64,000 nt of DNA, taken from positions 496,001 to 560,000 of the forward strand of contig NC_082412.1 in assembly GCF_004011695.2 (NCBI RefSeq), given 5' to 3'. A model generated the notes under the pieces. The model saw only the letters and a list, made by a program, of their open reading frames with translations. It ran no database searches and was not told the DNA's origin. Position numbers and translations under genes: made by a program. Below are positions 1-11,800 of the stretch, one piece after another (position 1 is the first letter of the stretch; every line of letters starts with the position of its first letter). Origin of the DNA: Ascochyta rabiei (lineage: Eukaryota; Ascomycota; Dothideomycetes; Pleosporales; Didymellaceae).

Positions 1-2514
1 CTAGAGATTATAAGGGCAGCAGTATACCTATATAACTAAACACTAAGGTTATTAAATAACTAGAAAATACCCTATAATGTGTTCTTTACCTATATAGCTT
101 AACTAGCTAGCCTAAATATATAAAGTAGGAAACTAAACTAGGTATATCTAAAAGTATATAGATGTAAAGCCTTTACACCTATAAGTAACACCCTTTAAGG
201 AAAGTTATAACTCTAGTAACTAGACCTTAGAGCATAGGTAGGATACCTAGTAGGATACTAATCCTTAAACATATATTAGGTAAAGGTTCTAACTTTAGTA
301 AAGGTTATTAGCGTAAGAGATGTAATCTTTAATAAGGACACTGTCTTTACTAGCTAGACTTAGGACCTAATAGACAACCTTATGCACAGTACTCTTAAAG
401 AGATAGCAATATAGATAAGAAGCGTAGAGCTTCTGCCTCTACCCTAAAATAAGGCTAAGATCTAGTTTTTCTATAAGGATAATACTATTACACACTTAAA
501 TACTACAGAAGATTAACTAGGATAGAATAATAGACAGAAAGGTAGATATATATATTAAACTCCTCTTCTAACTCTACTACTAGTTGCGCTGTTGATAAAT
601 ATGTTATTGTTATCCTAGTTAGCAAGAGGTAACAGCTAATTAGGTGTTGGTAGGTGGTACTAGTTAACTGCTAATTGGTTAGAATTAACGCTAGCGCAAT
701 CTTAAGGAGCTTTACAAACTATCCTATAGAAAGCCGCATTTATAGCTAGTATATAGGGCAGATGTATAGGCACATACTAGGGTAATAATATTAACAAGGA
801 TAGGCTAAAACAAATGCTAATAAAGTGCCTTAAGCCTTATTAAAGCTAACTCCTACTAGAGCTAACAGCACAATTAAGCCTAGAGGACCACCTGCTTTAC
901 AAAAAGTTTAAAGAAGCTAAATAAGAACACCTTAGCAGCTATTAGAATATAAAGTTATAGTCTAAGGTACCCCTAATAAGGACTAAGGTAGTAAGATACT
1001 AGATACTTAATTGTATGTAAGTATACACGTATAAGCTTAATAAAAGCTACTACCTACTTAAATATAAGGCGCAACTAGTAGTCTAAGGTTATTAGCAATA
1101 AAATATTACTTCTTAAGATACCTACACAGCAACACTAGCTAGCAGGTCCTTTAGAATGGTTATAGCAATTTTAGCAGCATATAACTTAGAACTTTAGTAG
1201 TTGAATGTTATAAATACTTTTGTTTATATATTAATTAACAGAGAAGTCTATATAAGGATGCTACGCAGGTATTAAAATCTAGGCATAGTCCTACAGCTAC
1301 ATAACGCACTATATATACTAAGATTCTCTCTACTCCTTTAGTAAAAGGAATCTATATCTACTCTAATAAGTAATAGATTTACATTTGTTTTCTATAAACC
1401 CTGTTACTTGCTTAAGAATAGAGTTACTATCTTCTTCTATAAAGATAATATTATTATAGCCTATTACCTAACTAGAAAATATAAGGCAGATAAGGCCCTT
1501 AGCTATATTACTAACAAATACTCTGTTACAGGAGGAAATAATCTGCAATAGTTCCTAGGAGTGGATATAATTTAAGACTAAGATAACATAAGGATCCTTT
1601 TCTTACAGGCGTTATATATTAACAAAATTAGCTCCCTAGTAGATAAGACAGATATATAATATAACACACTAATATTAAGGGTTAAGCTTTAACTAAATAA
1701 AGGGGAAGCTGCAGGATTAAAAATTAATAATACTAGAGAAGGATTAGATCTCTCCTCTTTGCTGCAGTTACTACTAGGCCTAACATTGCCTTTACTACAT
1801 CTAGGCTGGCACAGTTTCTAACTAATTCTGAACAGCAGCACTATAACGCAGCAGATTATGTACTATTATATCTATAAGAAACACAAGACCTGTCCCTTAC
1901 CTTTGGAGGCAGTAAGCACCTAGTAGTTGCTAGTAGTGCATTATTTGCTAATAATACTCTTAATAGGAAGAGCTTCTAAGGATATACTATTAAACTATAC
2001 AGATAACGTATTACCTAGAGAGCTAATAAAAAAGACATAGTTACTACATTAATAACTATAGCAGAGCTAACTGCCCTAGCACAGGTAGCTAAGGAAGCTT
2101 TCCTTATCTTACAAATATTATTAGAACTTAGTATAACCCTTTTGTAATTAACAATAACTGTATAATATAACAATACCTAGACTATCTAATTAATTAATAA
2201 GATAGTCTTTATACTATAAATTAAACTATAATATATAGACATTTATAACAACTAGCTATACTAAGAGGTAAGTAAAAGTACTATAACTAAAATCTATGTC
2301 CTATCTACTAAGATATTAGCTAACAGATTTATAAAGGCTCTGCCTGTAAACAAGTAGTTAACCTTTCTAAGGTAGCTAGGACTAGAGAAACATACTAAAC
2401 AAAGAAAGCTAGCTAACACCTATATAGAATTACTTAACTAAAAGCTTGCTAACCTATAGATATAATAAGAGCTAATTGTGTCTAGCTTTAAGGGGACTTA
2501 AAGCTAAGGGGGTG
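1..2514 (+). pseudogene. Ty1/copia pol fragment A1 (integrase end, RT, RNase H), heavily mutated
   Basis: Decayed polyprotein of a copia LTR retrotransposon, cut by the left window edge. Read on the plus strand with many TAG and TAA codons, it runs from the integrase C-terminal region into reverse transcriptase. The catalytic motif lies near 1432-1449 and now reads FFYKDN in place of FFYVDD. RNase H follows at about 1900-2400 with a recognisable AELTALAQVAKEA stretch. The region ends at a purine tract (about 2504-2514) next to the 3' LTR, the usual copia order. The same sequence is present in reverse at 8853-11363 as part of a large inverted duplication. Family call is secure from the RT and RNase H motifs; no function remains. 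Confidence 0.85.
634..680. repeat. 47-bp palindromic unit, copy in copia A1
   Basis: AGCTAATTAGGTGTT, spacer, then GTTAACTGCTAATTGG: imperfect inverted repeat around a ~16-bp spacer. Related copies are at 10684-10730, 17073-17119, 21504-21550 and 62628-62674. Confidence 0.65.
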
Positions 2515-2679
2515 TGTTAGATAACTAAACTTGCTATACTAAGTTAGGGTTTTAGGGTTTGCCTTAGTTAATTTAGGGGCTAGCGGCACAAACACATAAA
2601 ATAAGCTATTAAGACAGATAATTATTAATTAATTACCTTTAATATTATCTTTATATAATAAGTATATTATCTAATAACA
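2515..2679 (+). repeat. 3' LTR of copia A1 (165 bp)
   Basis: Begins TGTTAGATAAC and ends CTAATAACA, preceded by a G-rich purine tract. It is the reverse-complement partner of the 165-bp LTR at 8688-8852. The flanking bases after it (AAACATACATC) match the reverse complement of those beside the other copy, so both are the same insertion duplicated rather than two insertions. Confidence 0.85.
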
Positions 2680-2861
2680 AAACATACATCTAAGGCTTTT
2701 AACATCCTAGAAATAACGCTAAGACAACAACGCGCTAGAAAGCGCGCCTAACGCAACTATTGACCTAAATTAAGCAAGCTAGGTAAGATAAAGGAGGAGG
2801 TAATAGTAGCATATATACTTAAGCTAAATGTATAAGAAATAGGCGCTATAAGGACTATAGT
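2680..2861 (+). mobile_element. Fragment of pogo-type transposon C (inverted copy)
   Basis: Reverse complement of 8506-8687, and matched by 50870-51060 in the full element C2. It includes the short self-complementary stretch around CGCGCTAGAAAGCGCGCC. It lies between the copia A LTR and insert B, which begins after TATAGT (2856-2861), the inverted form of the B target duplication ACTATA. No coding motif is visible in this piece. Confidence 0.75.
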
Positions 2862-2870
2862 ATAAGATAG

Positions 2871-2901
2871 ATTAATTAATTAATTAATTAATTAATTAAT
2901 A
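2871..2901. repeat. (AATT)n microsatellite
   Basis: About eight uninterrupted AATT units. The partner position in the right arm (8489-8496) has only two, so the tract expanded after duplication or contracted in the other copy. Confidence 0.9.
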
Positions 2902-3164
2902 AGTTTAACGTCCTATATAAGTCTAAGACTATATAAGACAAGAGTAGTTAAGCTGCTCTAGTAATTTAAGGAGTGTATTTCTTTAAAGGGATAGTAAATG
3001 TGTGTTTGTAGTCTAAAAGTAAGGGCCTGTGCCCTAGTTTGTTAAGAAGAGCTATTGCCCTGTTAAATTAGGGTTATGTAGTACTATCCTATAAGTAGGT
3101 AGTTCTAGCGTTTGTTATTTGTTGTCTATTGCTAGCTATTGCTATTGCAGTTAACAGTCTTTTT

Positions 3165-3167
3165 ATT

Positions 3168-3200
<33 letters not shown>

Positions 3201-3212
3201 ATTGTTGTTGTT
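3165..3212. repeat. (GTT)n microsatellite
   Basis: Uninterrupted GTT units followed by an imperfect tail. The right-arm partner near 8207-8235 is shorter and interrupted. Confidence 0.85.
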
Positions 3213-3602
3213 TGTTTGTCTATTACTATTGCTAGTAGTAGACTGCTAGGGGTGTTTAAGCTGTTGCTTAGTTAATTTCGTAGGATATAGCTAGGGATAT
3301 AGACCTGCTACTTTACTAAGGCAGCAGGTATCTATAGGCCTAAGGAGAGAGCCGTTGCTTTATTAATATAGTGTTCGTATTAGAGGTAGGTTTAAGCTGT
3401 TACTTAGTTGATTTTATTATCTAGGTATAGGAGGTTGGTATAGCTAGTTATAATAGGAGGTATTTGTAATAAAGTAATAGCTGTATAGCCATTGCTAGGC
3501 AGGCAATAGCTATAGCTAGGAGTTCTCTGTTTGTTGTGCCTTCGACCGGTCTAAATCTTTAAGCGCACGGGCTATTACAGAGATTGCATCTTAACTAAGA
3601 CC

Positions 3603-6140
3603 ATCTAAGACCTCCTTAACATGTCTAACGTAGTCTTCCTCTGTTTTAGAGTATACTAATATGTTGTCTAGTTATATCATATAAGTTACATTAACTAATC
3701 CTATTAGTGCCTTATTTATATAGGCCTAAAATAAGGTAGGAGTATTTATAAGTCTAAACAGCATTCCTGTGTACTTAAAATGTCTATACCTAGTTTAAAA
3801 AGCAGTCTTCTACTTATTCCCTTTCTTAATTTAGATATAGTAATACGCCTTACGTACATCTAGTTTAGTATAGAACTTAGCTTACGCTAGTTATTCTAGT
3901 AACTCTATAATTAGTAGTAATAGATAGCAGTTTTTAACTAATATCTTATTAAGACCTCTATAGTCTACACACAGTTATAGGTTGCTATTTTCTTCTTTAA
4001 AAAGAGAATAGGCGCCCCTGCTGGCGACCTTAAGTGTTGTATCTAGCCACGTTGTAGATATTCAGCTAGATACTTCCTAAGTATCTCTAATTCTGTTGCA
4101 GATAGCCTATATAATAGTTAGTAGAGGGAAGTAGCTCCTTCTATTATATTAATTGCTAGGTTGTGCTATCTATACTCTAGTAGGACCTAAGCATTATCTT
4201 CTAATCCTAAGTACGCATAATTGTAATACACTTCTAGAATTAGGCTGCTTTTAGTAAATATTAGGTTATATATACCTACTAAGTTCACTATATACATATA
4301 AACGTCTGCTAAGGGACTTATTATAGTGCGTTTAAACTCTTTAGTAATTTCTAACACTATTTTTTCTGGTTTAGGAGAGTCCCTATACTTCTTCCCTTAG
4401 AAGAGCATGCGCTAGCTTTAATAGCTTAGCTTAGGGTTTGTCTTGTTATTCTAGGGTAATCTAAGGTATATCTTATACCTTTATAGGTCTATAACTACAA
4501 AAGGTATCTGTAAGACCTCCTGTCTTCTACAGGAGTTAATAATAGATATTTCTGCTGTAGTTACTCTGTAGATAGGCAATTCTGCTCCGCCTACACCTTC
4601 AGCCACTATTTTATTTAATAGTGTAACCTCTAGGTCCTGCTCCTTTGCTAGGAGAACTAAAATTAAGTTTGGTTGTAACCCTCTATCTATTAAGTCTTCT
4701 ACGTTCTCTGCGTTGCCTATAGAAGCTTTAACTATAAGTAGGTATATATATTCTAGGTATACTACCTTATAAAGAGAGTTTTTCTTCTTCTTCTTCTTAG
4801 ACAGTTTAATATAGGCTATAAGAGAGGAGATTAGGTCTTAGGCCCCTTGTCTTTTCCTAATTTATCTAGAGCAGGGTCTTTCTAATTTAACTTTAGCTTT
4901 AGGCAGTTAGGGCAGAAGTAACTAGTTTCTCTATACTTAAGGCACACGTTTTAGCCCTTATATAGCCTGTCTTAGCCCTTTTTACCCTTAACTAGCTCCT
5001 TATAGAACTTCTTAGACTTAAATAACTTTTTAGGGTTTTTATGTTCCCCTCTAACCTAGAGGTACTAAAATATTGCTTCTGTAGTCCTTTTTTAGTTGTC
5101 TTACCCTTAGCTAAAGTCTTCTTAAGTAGCTGTTAGCTATAATAACCTAGGCTCTAGTTAATTATATTAGCTTATTTCTCTACCTTTAGAATTATATATC
5201 TTTATTTATAAGGGATTAGAAACAAGTTTTCTTGTATACTAGAGAGCAGTGCAGCAAAATATTCTAGGACTTAAAGCTCTAGCTTATGTAGGTTACCTAG
5301 TTCTTCCTATAGGAGAACTATAAATTCTAACAGATCTGTAGGGGACTAAGATTTTTGCTACTTATATTACTTTAAGGATTTCTATACTACTTTTTTATAT
5401 TTAGCTAGTGTTCTTAGAGCATCTAGTATAACTCTATCTAGCTCTTACTACGTTAGTTCCTAGGTTAGCTAATTATAGTAGTTAATTGTGCAGTAAGCCT
5501 ACTATAACGTCTTTAGGTTCTCTAAGAGGTACCCAATGCTAAAGTTAATCTTTTATTCCTCTATAAGGGAATTAACTAGAGATTGGAGGAAGTAACCCCA
5601 ATAATGTCTCTCCTAATAGTTATACTTAGCGTGGTTGCACTTAATATACTTCTATAGTGATTTAGGTTATAGAAGATTCTTAGATAAAGAAGATTATAGT
5701 TTCTTTACCCCTTTTAGTACTTTTTAGAAGGATAGGATTATTACTAGATGTTCTTTGTTATATTTACGTCTAAGTTTATAGAAAGAAGAAAGTTCCTCTT
5801 AGTCTTTTATCTCTTGCAACTATTTACGCAAGTTTTCTAACTCCTGTTATTAATTACCTACTTCTAGGCTATTCTAACCCTCTCTAGCTAAAGCTGCCCT
5901 ATATATACAAATTCTAGGGTACGGTATACTACCTAGAGGACCTATAGATCCTCCTAAGGCACTATAGACACTTAGTGTCTATTAAGATGTCTCCTTATCT
6001 ACAGAAGGAGGTGTTACCTTACGCTCTACTAGCTCTCCTACAGTTAGGTTGTCTTAGTCCCTCTCTAAGGACAGCACGCCTAAATAATTTATTTTAAGAC
6101 TAATAGTAGCTTAAGTCTATCTTTAATTATAATATAAGAG
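3603..6140 (-). pseudogene. Ty3/gypsy gag-protease-RT fragment L
   Basis: Decayed gag-pol of a gypsy retrotransposon read on the minus strand. Reverse transcriptase lies at about 3603-4020. It keeps CVDYRGLN near 3949-3975 and LDNILVYS near 3649-3672, in place of the YLDD box. A retropepsin-like stretch (LIDRG followed by QPNLI) lies at about 4650-4700. A degraded CCHC zinc knuckle is at 4912-4943, where two metal ligands now read Tyr, and gag follows up to the C1 insertion. The 3' half of pol is missing because the inverted duplication joins it to insert B at 3602. No LTR is seen. Pogo element C1 interrupts its 5' side. Confidence 0.75.
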
Positions 6141-6142
6141 TA

Positions 6143-7641
6143 ACGTGTTTCACTACTAAGGAGCGCACCCCTACTAAGCAGCGCACCCTCACTACTATTG
6201 CAACTATTACAGACTATTACTACTTCACTACAACACTGTACTAATAATTACTCTAGCCTAATATACTATTTAGAAGCGTTACTATTATCTATATCTATAA
6301 TTTCTGCTATACAGGTACGCGTGTTATAGCTAGTCTTACTACAACGCCTAGAGTATCTTTCCTTGCATACCCTCTGTGTAGGCTATTTAGCTGCCTACCT
6401 ACTACTATAGTCCTTTTTAGCTATTAAATCCTATACGTTCCCTACTGTAAGACTCTCCTCTGTTTAAATATACTTTCTTTTACAACTGCCCTAATTTTAT
6501 TAGAGTAGCTATTGCCTTATAAATACTAGCTAGTTCCTACCCCTACAGCACTAAGTTGTAACCTATAATAGCTATAACTTTTATAAGTAAATTAACAGCC
6601 TTAAGAAGAGAAGAGACTAGTAATTCTTTATGCCTTTGTATGCGCTTACAAACTAGCGTTAAATACGCCTCTATCTCCTTTAGGGTAGCTAGCGTTTTTA
6701 ACTCCTATAGGGTAGCCTCTAGTAGTAGAGGTGTTAGCGTGCAAAGCACTATATTAAACTTTAATAGCACTTGCTCTAGGTTATAGGGTACTAAACTAGA
6801 GCCTCTAAAGCTTACTAGGATATTTTCCTTTATAATTACCTTGTTAAAAGCAATATAAAAGGCTAGTAAGAATGTCTTTTCCTTAACTTGCATAACAGAA
6901 TACTTTGCCTAGCTGTTAATCTTAGTACAGTAGGCCCTCTTTAAAGTAGCAAAACAGCCTTTATAAAGCGGCTGTAGCAGGTTTCATAAGTAAGAAGGTA
7001 TATAGAAAAAAATAATCTTCTGTTCCTTATAGTACTTATAGAATCTATAGCTCTATTAGCTCTTAAAGCTGTCTATAATTAGAAGACAGTACGCGCCTAT
7101 AGTACGCTCCTTTATATACACATTTAAGAACTTTAGCTACTTTATACTAAGCTTATTTGTTATCTAGTTATTAGCGCTATTCTTAATTACCTATTTGCAA
7201 CGCAGCTCTAGGTACTAGCTTAATATAAGAATCTTACTGCTAAAGATAATAAAGGGTAGGATAGCCTATCTGCTAGCGCAGATGCCCTAGATAATTATAA
7301 CCTAGTCTTAGTTGCCTAGCTGTATCTTCTTAGGATTGCTTTGCTTTTTAGAGCCTTTAAAGACTATCTAAGTAGTAATTATACCTATTATAAAGCTAGA
7401 CTTATTAAAGTTATATATGTCTTTATCTAGGATCTAATACTTCTTCTTTATATTCCTAACTAGCTTAAACTAGAGCTCTATAACGCGAAGATTGTTATTT
7501 AGAGCTTGTTAATAATTATATAAGTAACTGTGTTGAAGTGTAACCTCCTTAGTATGCGTCCTAAACCTGTCTACCTAGTTCTTGCTAACAGGTCCTTTAC
7601 TATGTACAGTAAGGAGATTATTAGCTATTTCTTACACTATA
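6143..7641 (-). mobile_element. Pogo-type Tc1/mariner transposon C1, main part
   Basis: Starts with ACGTGTTTCACTACTAAG just after a TA dinucleotide (6141-6142), the terminal inverted repeat also found at both ends of C2 (49383-51231). It aligns with C2 along its length, with the transposase on the minus strand. The element is split: insert B enters after ACTATA (7636-7641), the sequence resumes at 8506 and is then cut by the copia A2 LTR at 8688. The distal terminal repeat is not present in this window. Confidence 0.8.
6330..7560 (-). pseudogene. Pogo-family DDE transposase remnant (C1)
   Basis: Cut-and-paste transposase of the fungal pogo/Fot1 type, inactive. Read on the minus strand, the C-terminal part of the catalytic region is clear: a stretch ending LLQPLYKGCFATLKRA (about 6940-6990) matches the family's LLQPLDVG-CF-PLKRAYG block. 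The region at 6705-6893 includes ENILVSFRGSSLVPYNLE, the family's IRSAFRATGLVPFNPE block. A degraded equivalent of the DGHGSH catalytic block lies near 7060-7100. Stops replace expected Gln and Trp codons. The N-terminal CENP-B-like DNA-binding region would lie at about 7300-7560 but is too damaged to verify. Confidence 0.75.
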
Positions 7642-8505
7642 TTCGTACCCACCAAACACTAACTTTTCATAGTTGGAGAAAGGTCGATTTCCATCGATTT
7701 TTCGTCCCAATATTACGAACATGCCTTCCTAACATCTATTTCTTGCGTCTGTTTTGTAGTGCAGGCGCTGGAACAGGCGCGCTGGCTATTGTAAGCTGAA
7801 CAGAGTGGTTATCTAGTCTTAGTTGAGATGAAATCTCTGCAATAGCCCGTGCGTTTAAAGATTTAGACCGGTTAAAGGCATAACAAACAGAGAACTCCTA
7901 GCTATAGCTATTGCCTGCCTAGCAATTACTACACAGCTATTACTTTATTACAAATACCTCCTATTATAACTAGCTATACCAACCTCCTATACCTAGTCAA
8001 CAAAATCAACTAAGTAACAGCTTAAACCTACCCCTAATATAAACACTATATTAATAAAGCAACGGCTCTCTCCTTAGGCCTATAGATATCTACTGCCTTA
8101 GTAAAGTAGCAGGTCTATATCCCTAGCTATATCCTACAAAATTAACTAAGCAACAGCTTTAACACCCCTAGCAGTCTACTACTAGGAATAGTAATAGACA
8201 AACAAACAACAAGAACAACAACAACAATAATACAAAGACTGTTAACTGCAATAGTAATAGCTAGCAATAGACAACAAATAACAAACGCTAGAACTACCTA
8301 CTTATAGGATAGTACTACATAAACCTAATTTAACAGGGCAATAGCTCTTCTTAACAAACTAGGGCACAGGCCCTTACTTTTAGACTACAAACACACATTT
8401 ACTATCCCTTTAAAGAAACAAACTCCTTAAATTACTATTGCAGCTTAACTGCTCTTGTCTTATATAGTCTTAGACTTCTATAGGACATTAATTAATCTAT
8501 CTTAT
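7642..8505 (+). other. Insert B (864 bp) with an unmutated tail, unidentified
   Basis: Inserted into pogo C1 with ACTATA on both sides (7636-7641 and 8506-8511). The part from 7815 on is duplicated in the left arm and shows moderate TCA/CCA loss. The first ~170 bp (7642-7814) is single copy in the window and keeps normal TCA, CCA, TGG and TGA frequencies. It has AT-rich runs, ACA-rich stretches and TATA-like motifs but no recognisable protein, LTR ends or terminal inverted repeats. It could be a captured host segment or a piece of an unknown element. Confidence 0.5.
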
Positions 8506-8687
8506 ACTATAGTCCTTATAGAGCCTATTTCTTATATATTTAGCTTTAGTATATATACTACTATTACCTCCTCCTCTATCTTACCTGTCTTGCTTAATTT
8601 AGGTTAATAGTTGCGTTAGGAGCGCTTTCTAGCGCGTTGTTGTCTTAGCGTTATTTCTAGGATGTTAAATGCCTTAGATGTATGTTT
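8506..8687 (-). mobile_element. Pogo C1, distal piece
   Basis: Continuation of C1 after insert B; it aligns with C2 at about 50880-51060. It ends where the 3' LTR of copia A2 starts at 8688. The remaining ~170 bp of the element, expected from C2, would lie beyond the 5' end of A2 and is not in the window. Confidence 0.75.
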
Positions 8688-8852
8688 TGTTGTTAGATAA
8701 TATACTTAATATATAAAGATAATAATAAAGGTAATTAATTAATAATTATCTGTCTTAATAGCTTATTTTATGTGTTTGTGCTGCTATCCCTTAAGTTAAC
8801 TAAGGTAAACCCTAAACCCCTAACTTAGTTTAGCAAGGTTAGTTATCTAACA
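8688..8852 (-). repeat. 3' LTR of copia A2 (165 bp)
   Basis: Begins TGTTGTTAG and ends ATCTAACA in plus orientation, followed at once by the complement of a polypurine tract (CACCCCCTTAGC). The position of that tract shows that A2 is transcribed on the minus strand and this is its 3' LTR. Confidence 0.85.
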
Positions 8853-11800
8853 CACCCCCTTAGCTTTAAGGCCCCTTAAAGCTAGACATAATTAGCTCTT
8901 ATTATATCTCTAGGTTAGCAAGCTTTCAGTTTAGTAATTCTATCTAGGTGTTAGCTAGCTCTCTTTGTTTAGTATGTTTCTCTAGTCCTAGCTACCTTAG
9001 AAAGGTTAACTACTTGTTTACAGGTAGAGCCTTTATAAGTCTGTTAGCTAATATCTTAGTAGATAGGACATAGGTTACTGTTATAGTGCCTTTGTTTGCC
9101 TCTTATTATAGCTAGTAGTTGTAAATATCTATATGTTGTAGTTTAGGTTAGAGTTTTAAGACTTCCTTATTAATTAATTAGATAGTCTAGGTATTCTTAT
9201 ATTAAATAGTAATTATTAATTATAAGAGGTATATGCTAAGTTCTAATAATAGTTATAAGATAAAGATAGCTTCCTTAGCTACCTGTGCTAGGGTAAGTAC
9301 CTCTGCTTTAGTTATTAATGTAGTAACTGTGTCTTATTTATTAGCTCTCTAGGTAATAGGTCCTCTATATAGTTTAATAGTACATCCTTAGAAGCTCTTC
9401 CTGTTAAGAGTATTATTAGCAAATAATGCATTACTAGTAACTACTAGGTGCTTGTTACCTCTAAAGGTAAGGGATAGGTCTTGTGTTCCTTGTAGGTATA
9501 ATAGTACTTAATCTGCTGCGTTATAATGCTGCTGTCTAGGGTTAGTTAGAAACTGTGCCAGCCTAGATATAGCAAAGGCAATGTTTAGCCTAGTAGTAAC
9601 TGCAGCAAAGAGGAGAGATCTAATTTTTTTCTAGTATTTGTTAATTTCTAATACTGTAGCTTCTTCTTTATTTAGAAGAAGCTTAATACTTAATATTAGT
9701 GTGTTATGTCGTATATCTGTCTTGTCTACTAGGAAGCTAATTTTGTTAATATATAACGCCTATAAGAGGAGGATCCTTAGGTTGTCTTAATCTTAGGTTA
9801 TCTCTACTCCTAGGAACTATTGCAGATTATTTCCTTTTTAACAGAGTATTTGTTAGTAATATAGCTAAGGGCCTTGTCTGCTTTATATTTTCTAGTTAGG
9901 TAATAAGCTATAATAATATTATCTACATAGAAGAAGATAGTAACTCTATTCTTAAGTAAGCAGTAGGATTTAGGGAACAACTGCAAATCTATAGCTTGTT
10001 AGAGTAGATATAAGTTCCTTCTACTAGAGGAGTAGAGAGATTCTTATTCTATATAGTGCCTTGTGTAGCTGTAGGACTATACCTAGTTTCTAATACCTGT
10101 ATAGCATCCTTATATAGACCTCTCTGTTTATTAATACATAAATAAATGTATTTGTAATATTAAACAACTGAAGTTCTAGGTTATGTGCTGCCAGAATGCT
10201 ATAAGCATTCTAAAGGACTAACTAGCTAGTGTTACTGCGTAGGTAAGTTTAGAATTAATGTTTTATTACTAGTTACCTTAGACTACTAGTTGCGCGTTAT
10301 ATTTAAGTAGGTAGTAGTTTTTGTTAAGCTTATACGTGTATACCTACATACAATTAAGTATCTAGTGTCCTACTGCCTTAGGTTTTGTTAAGGGTACTTT
10401 AGACTATAACCTTATGTTCTAATAGCTGCTAAGGTGTTCTTACTTAGCTTCTTTAAACTATTTATAAAGCAGGTGGTCCTCTAGGTTTAATTAAGCTGTT
10501 AGCTCTAGTAGGAGTTAGCTTTAATAAGGCTTAAGGCCCTTTATTAATATTTGTTTTAACCTAGCCCTATTCATATTATTGCCCTAGTATGTACCTATGC
10601 ATCTGCCTTATATACTAGCTATAAATACAGCTTTCTACAGGATAGTTTATAAAGTTCCTTAATATTACGCTCGCGTTAATTCTAACTAATTAGCAGTTAA
10701 CTGGTGCTACCTGCTAACTCCTGATTGGCTGTTACTTCTTGCTAACTAGGATAATAATAACATATTTATTAACAACGTAACTAGTAGTAGAGTTAGAGGA
10801 GGAGTTAGATGTATTTGTTAAGCTTTCTGTCTATTATTGTATCCTAGTTAATCTTTTGTAGTATTTAAGTGTGTAATAGTATTATCCTTATAGAATAACT
10901 AGACTTTAGCCTTATGTTAGGGTAGAGGCAGAAGTTCTACGCTTCTTGTCTATATTACTATCTCTTTAAGAGTGCTGTGCATAAGGCTGTCTATTAGGTC
11001 CTAAGTCTAGCTACTAAAGACAGTATCCTTATTAAAGATTATATCTCTTACACTAATAACTTTTACTAAGGTTGGAATCTATATCTAATATATGTTTAAG
11101 GATTATTATCCTACTAGGTATCCTACCTATGCTCTTAGGTCTAGTTAATAGAGTTATGACTTTTATTAAAGGGTGTTACTTATAAGAATAAAGGCTTTAC
11201 ATCTATATACTTTTAGATATACCCAGTTTAGTTTCGTACTTTATATATATAGGCTAGCTAGTTAAGCTATATAGGTAAAGAATATATTATAGGGTATTTT
11301 CTAGTTATTTAATCACCTTAGTGTTTAGTTGTGTAGGTATACTACTGCCTTTATAATCTCTAGCTATATTTCCTATAGTAGGTTCGCGTCTAATCTTATA
11401 GTGCGTACCTTATCTTTTATTACACCCCCTAAGTGTTTAGCACCTCTGTTTTGTGCTTAGGTGTCTAGTGCAGAAGGCTTAAGCCTAATTAATTATGCGG
11501 CACACTATTGCGATACTTCTAGTTTTACTATAGTAATTTTACTATTATAATTGATTACCTTAACCTAGATCTTATATTGTTTTAACAGGAATTGTGTAAG
11601 GGTGTTGAGGAAGTAGATAATTATCTTTCCTAGTTAATTATCTTTAAATTAGAAGTCCTAGAGGAAGCCTAATTGCCTTTTAACAGCAAGTAATTATCTC
11701 TTTTCCTTAGTAAATCTTTCTTTCTTATATAAGTAGAAGTTAATTAATATATATCCTCCTAGTCCTTTATTGCGTATTTGCGTTAATTAACTAATTTGCC

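Larger units (their letters stand above)
1..3602 (+). repeat. Left arm of a ~3.6-kb inverted duplication
   Basis: Reverse complement of 7815-11363. It contains the same three junctions in the same order: copia A to pogo C piece to insert B. The spacer between the arms is about 4.2 kb. The left end is not defined because the window starts inside the arm. Arms differ at many C/T and G/A positions and in microsatellite length, so both copies were mutated after duplication. Confidence 0.8.
2862..3602 (-). repeat. Insert B, left copy, truncated and mutated
   Basis: Inverted copy of most of 7815-8505. It contains a TATATAAG box-like stretch near 2930, a GTT microsatellite, and several lines that match the other copy at most positions. 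It stops abruptly at about 3602, where gypsy fragment L begins; that junction is the duplication breakpoint. No coding motif is recognised. Confidence 0.65.
7815..11363 (-). repeat. Right arm of the ~3.6-kb inverted duplication
   Basis: Reverse complement of 1-3602, covering part of insert B, the distal C1 piece, the A2 LTR and the RNase H to integrase part of A2. This arm continues without a break into A2 sequence beyond 11363 only because the window truncates the left arm. Confidence 0.8.

Noticed and set aside
7530..7799. An 89-codon open frame on the plus strand
   Set aside because: It crosses the boundary between decayed pogo C1 and insert B, so it cannot be an ancestral gene.
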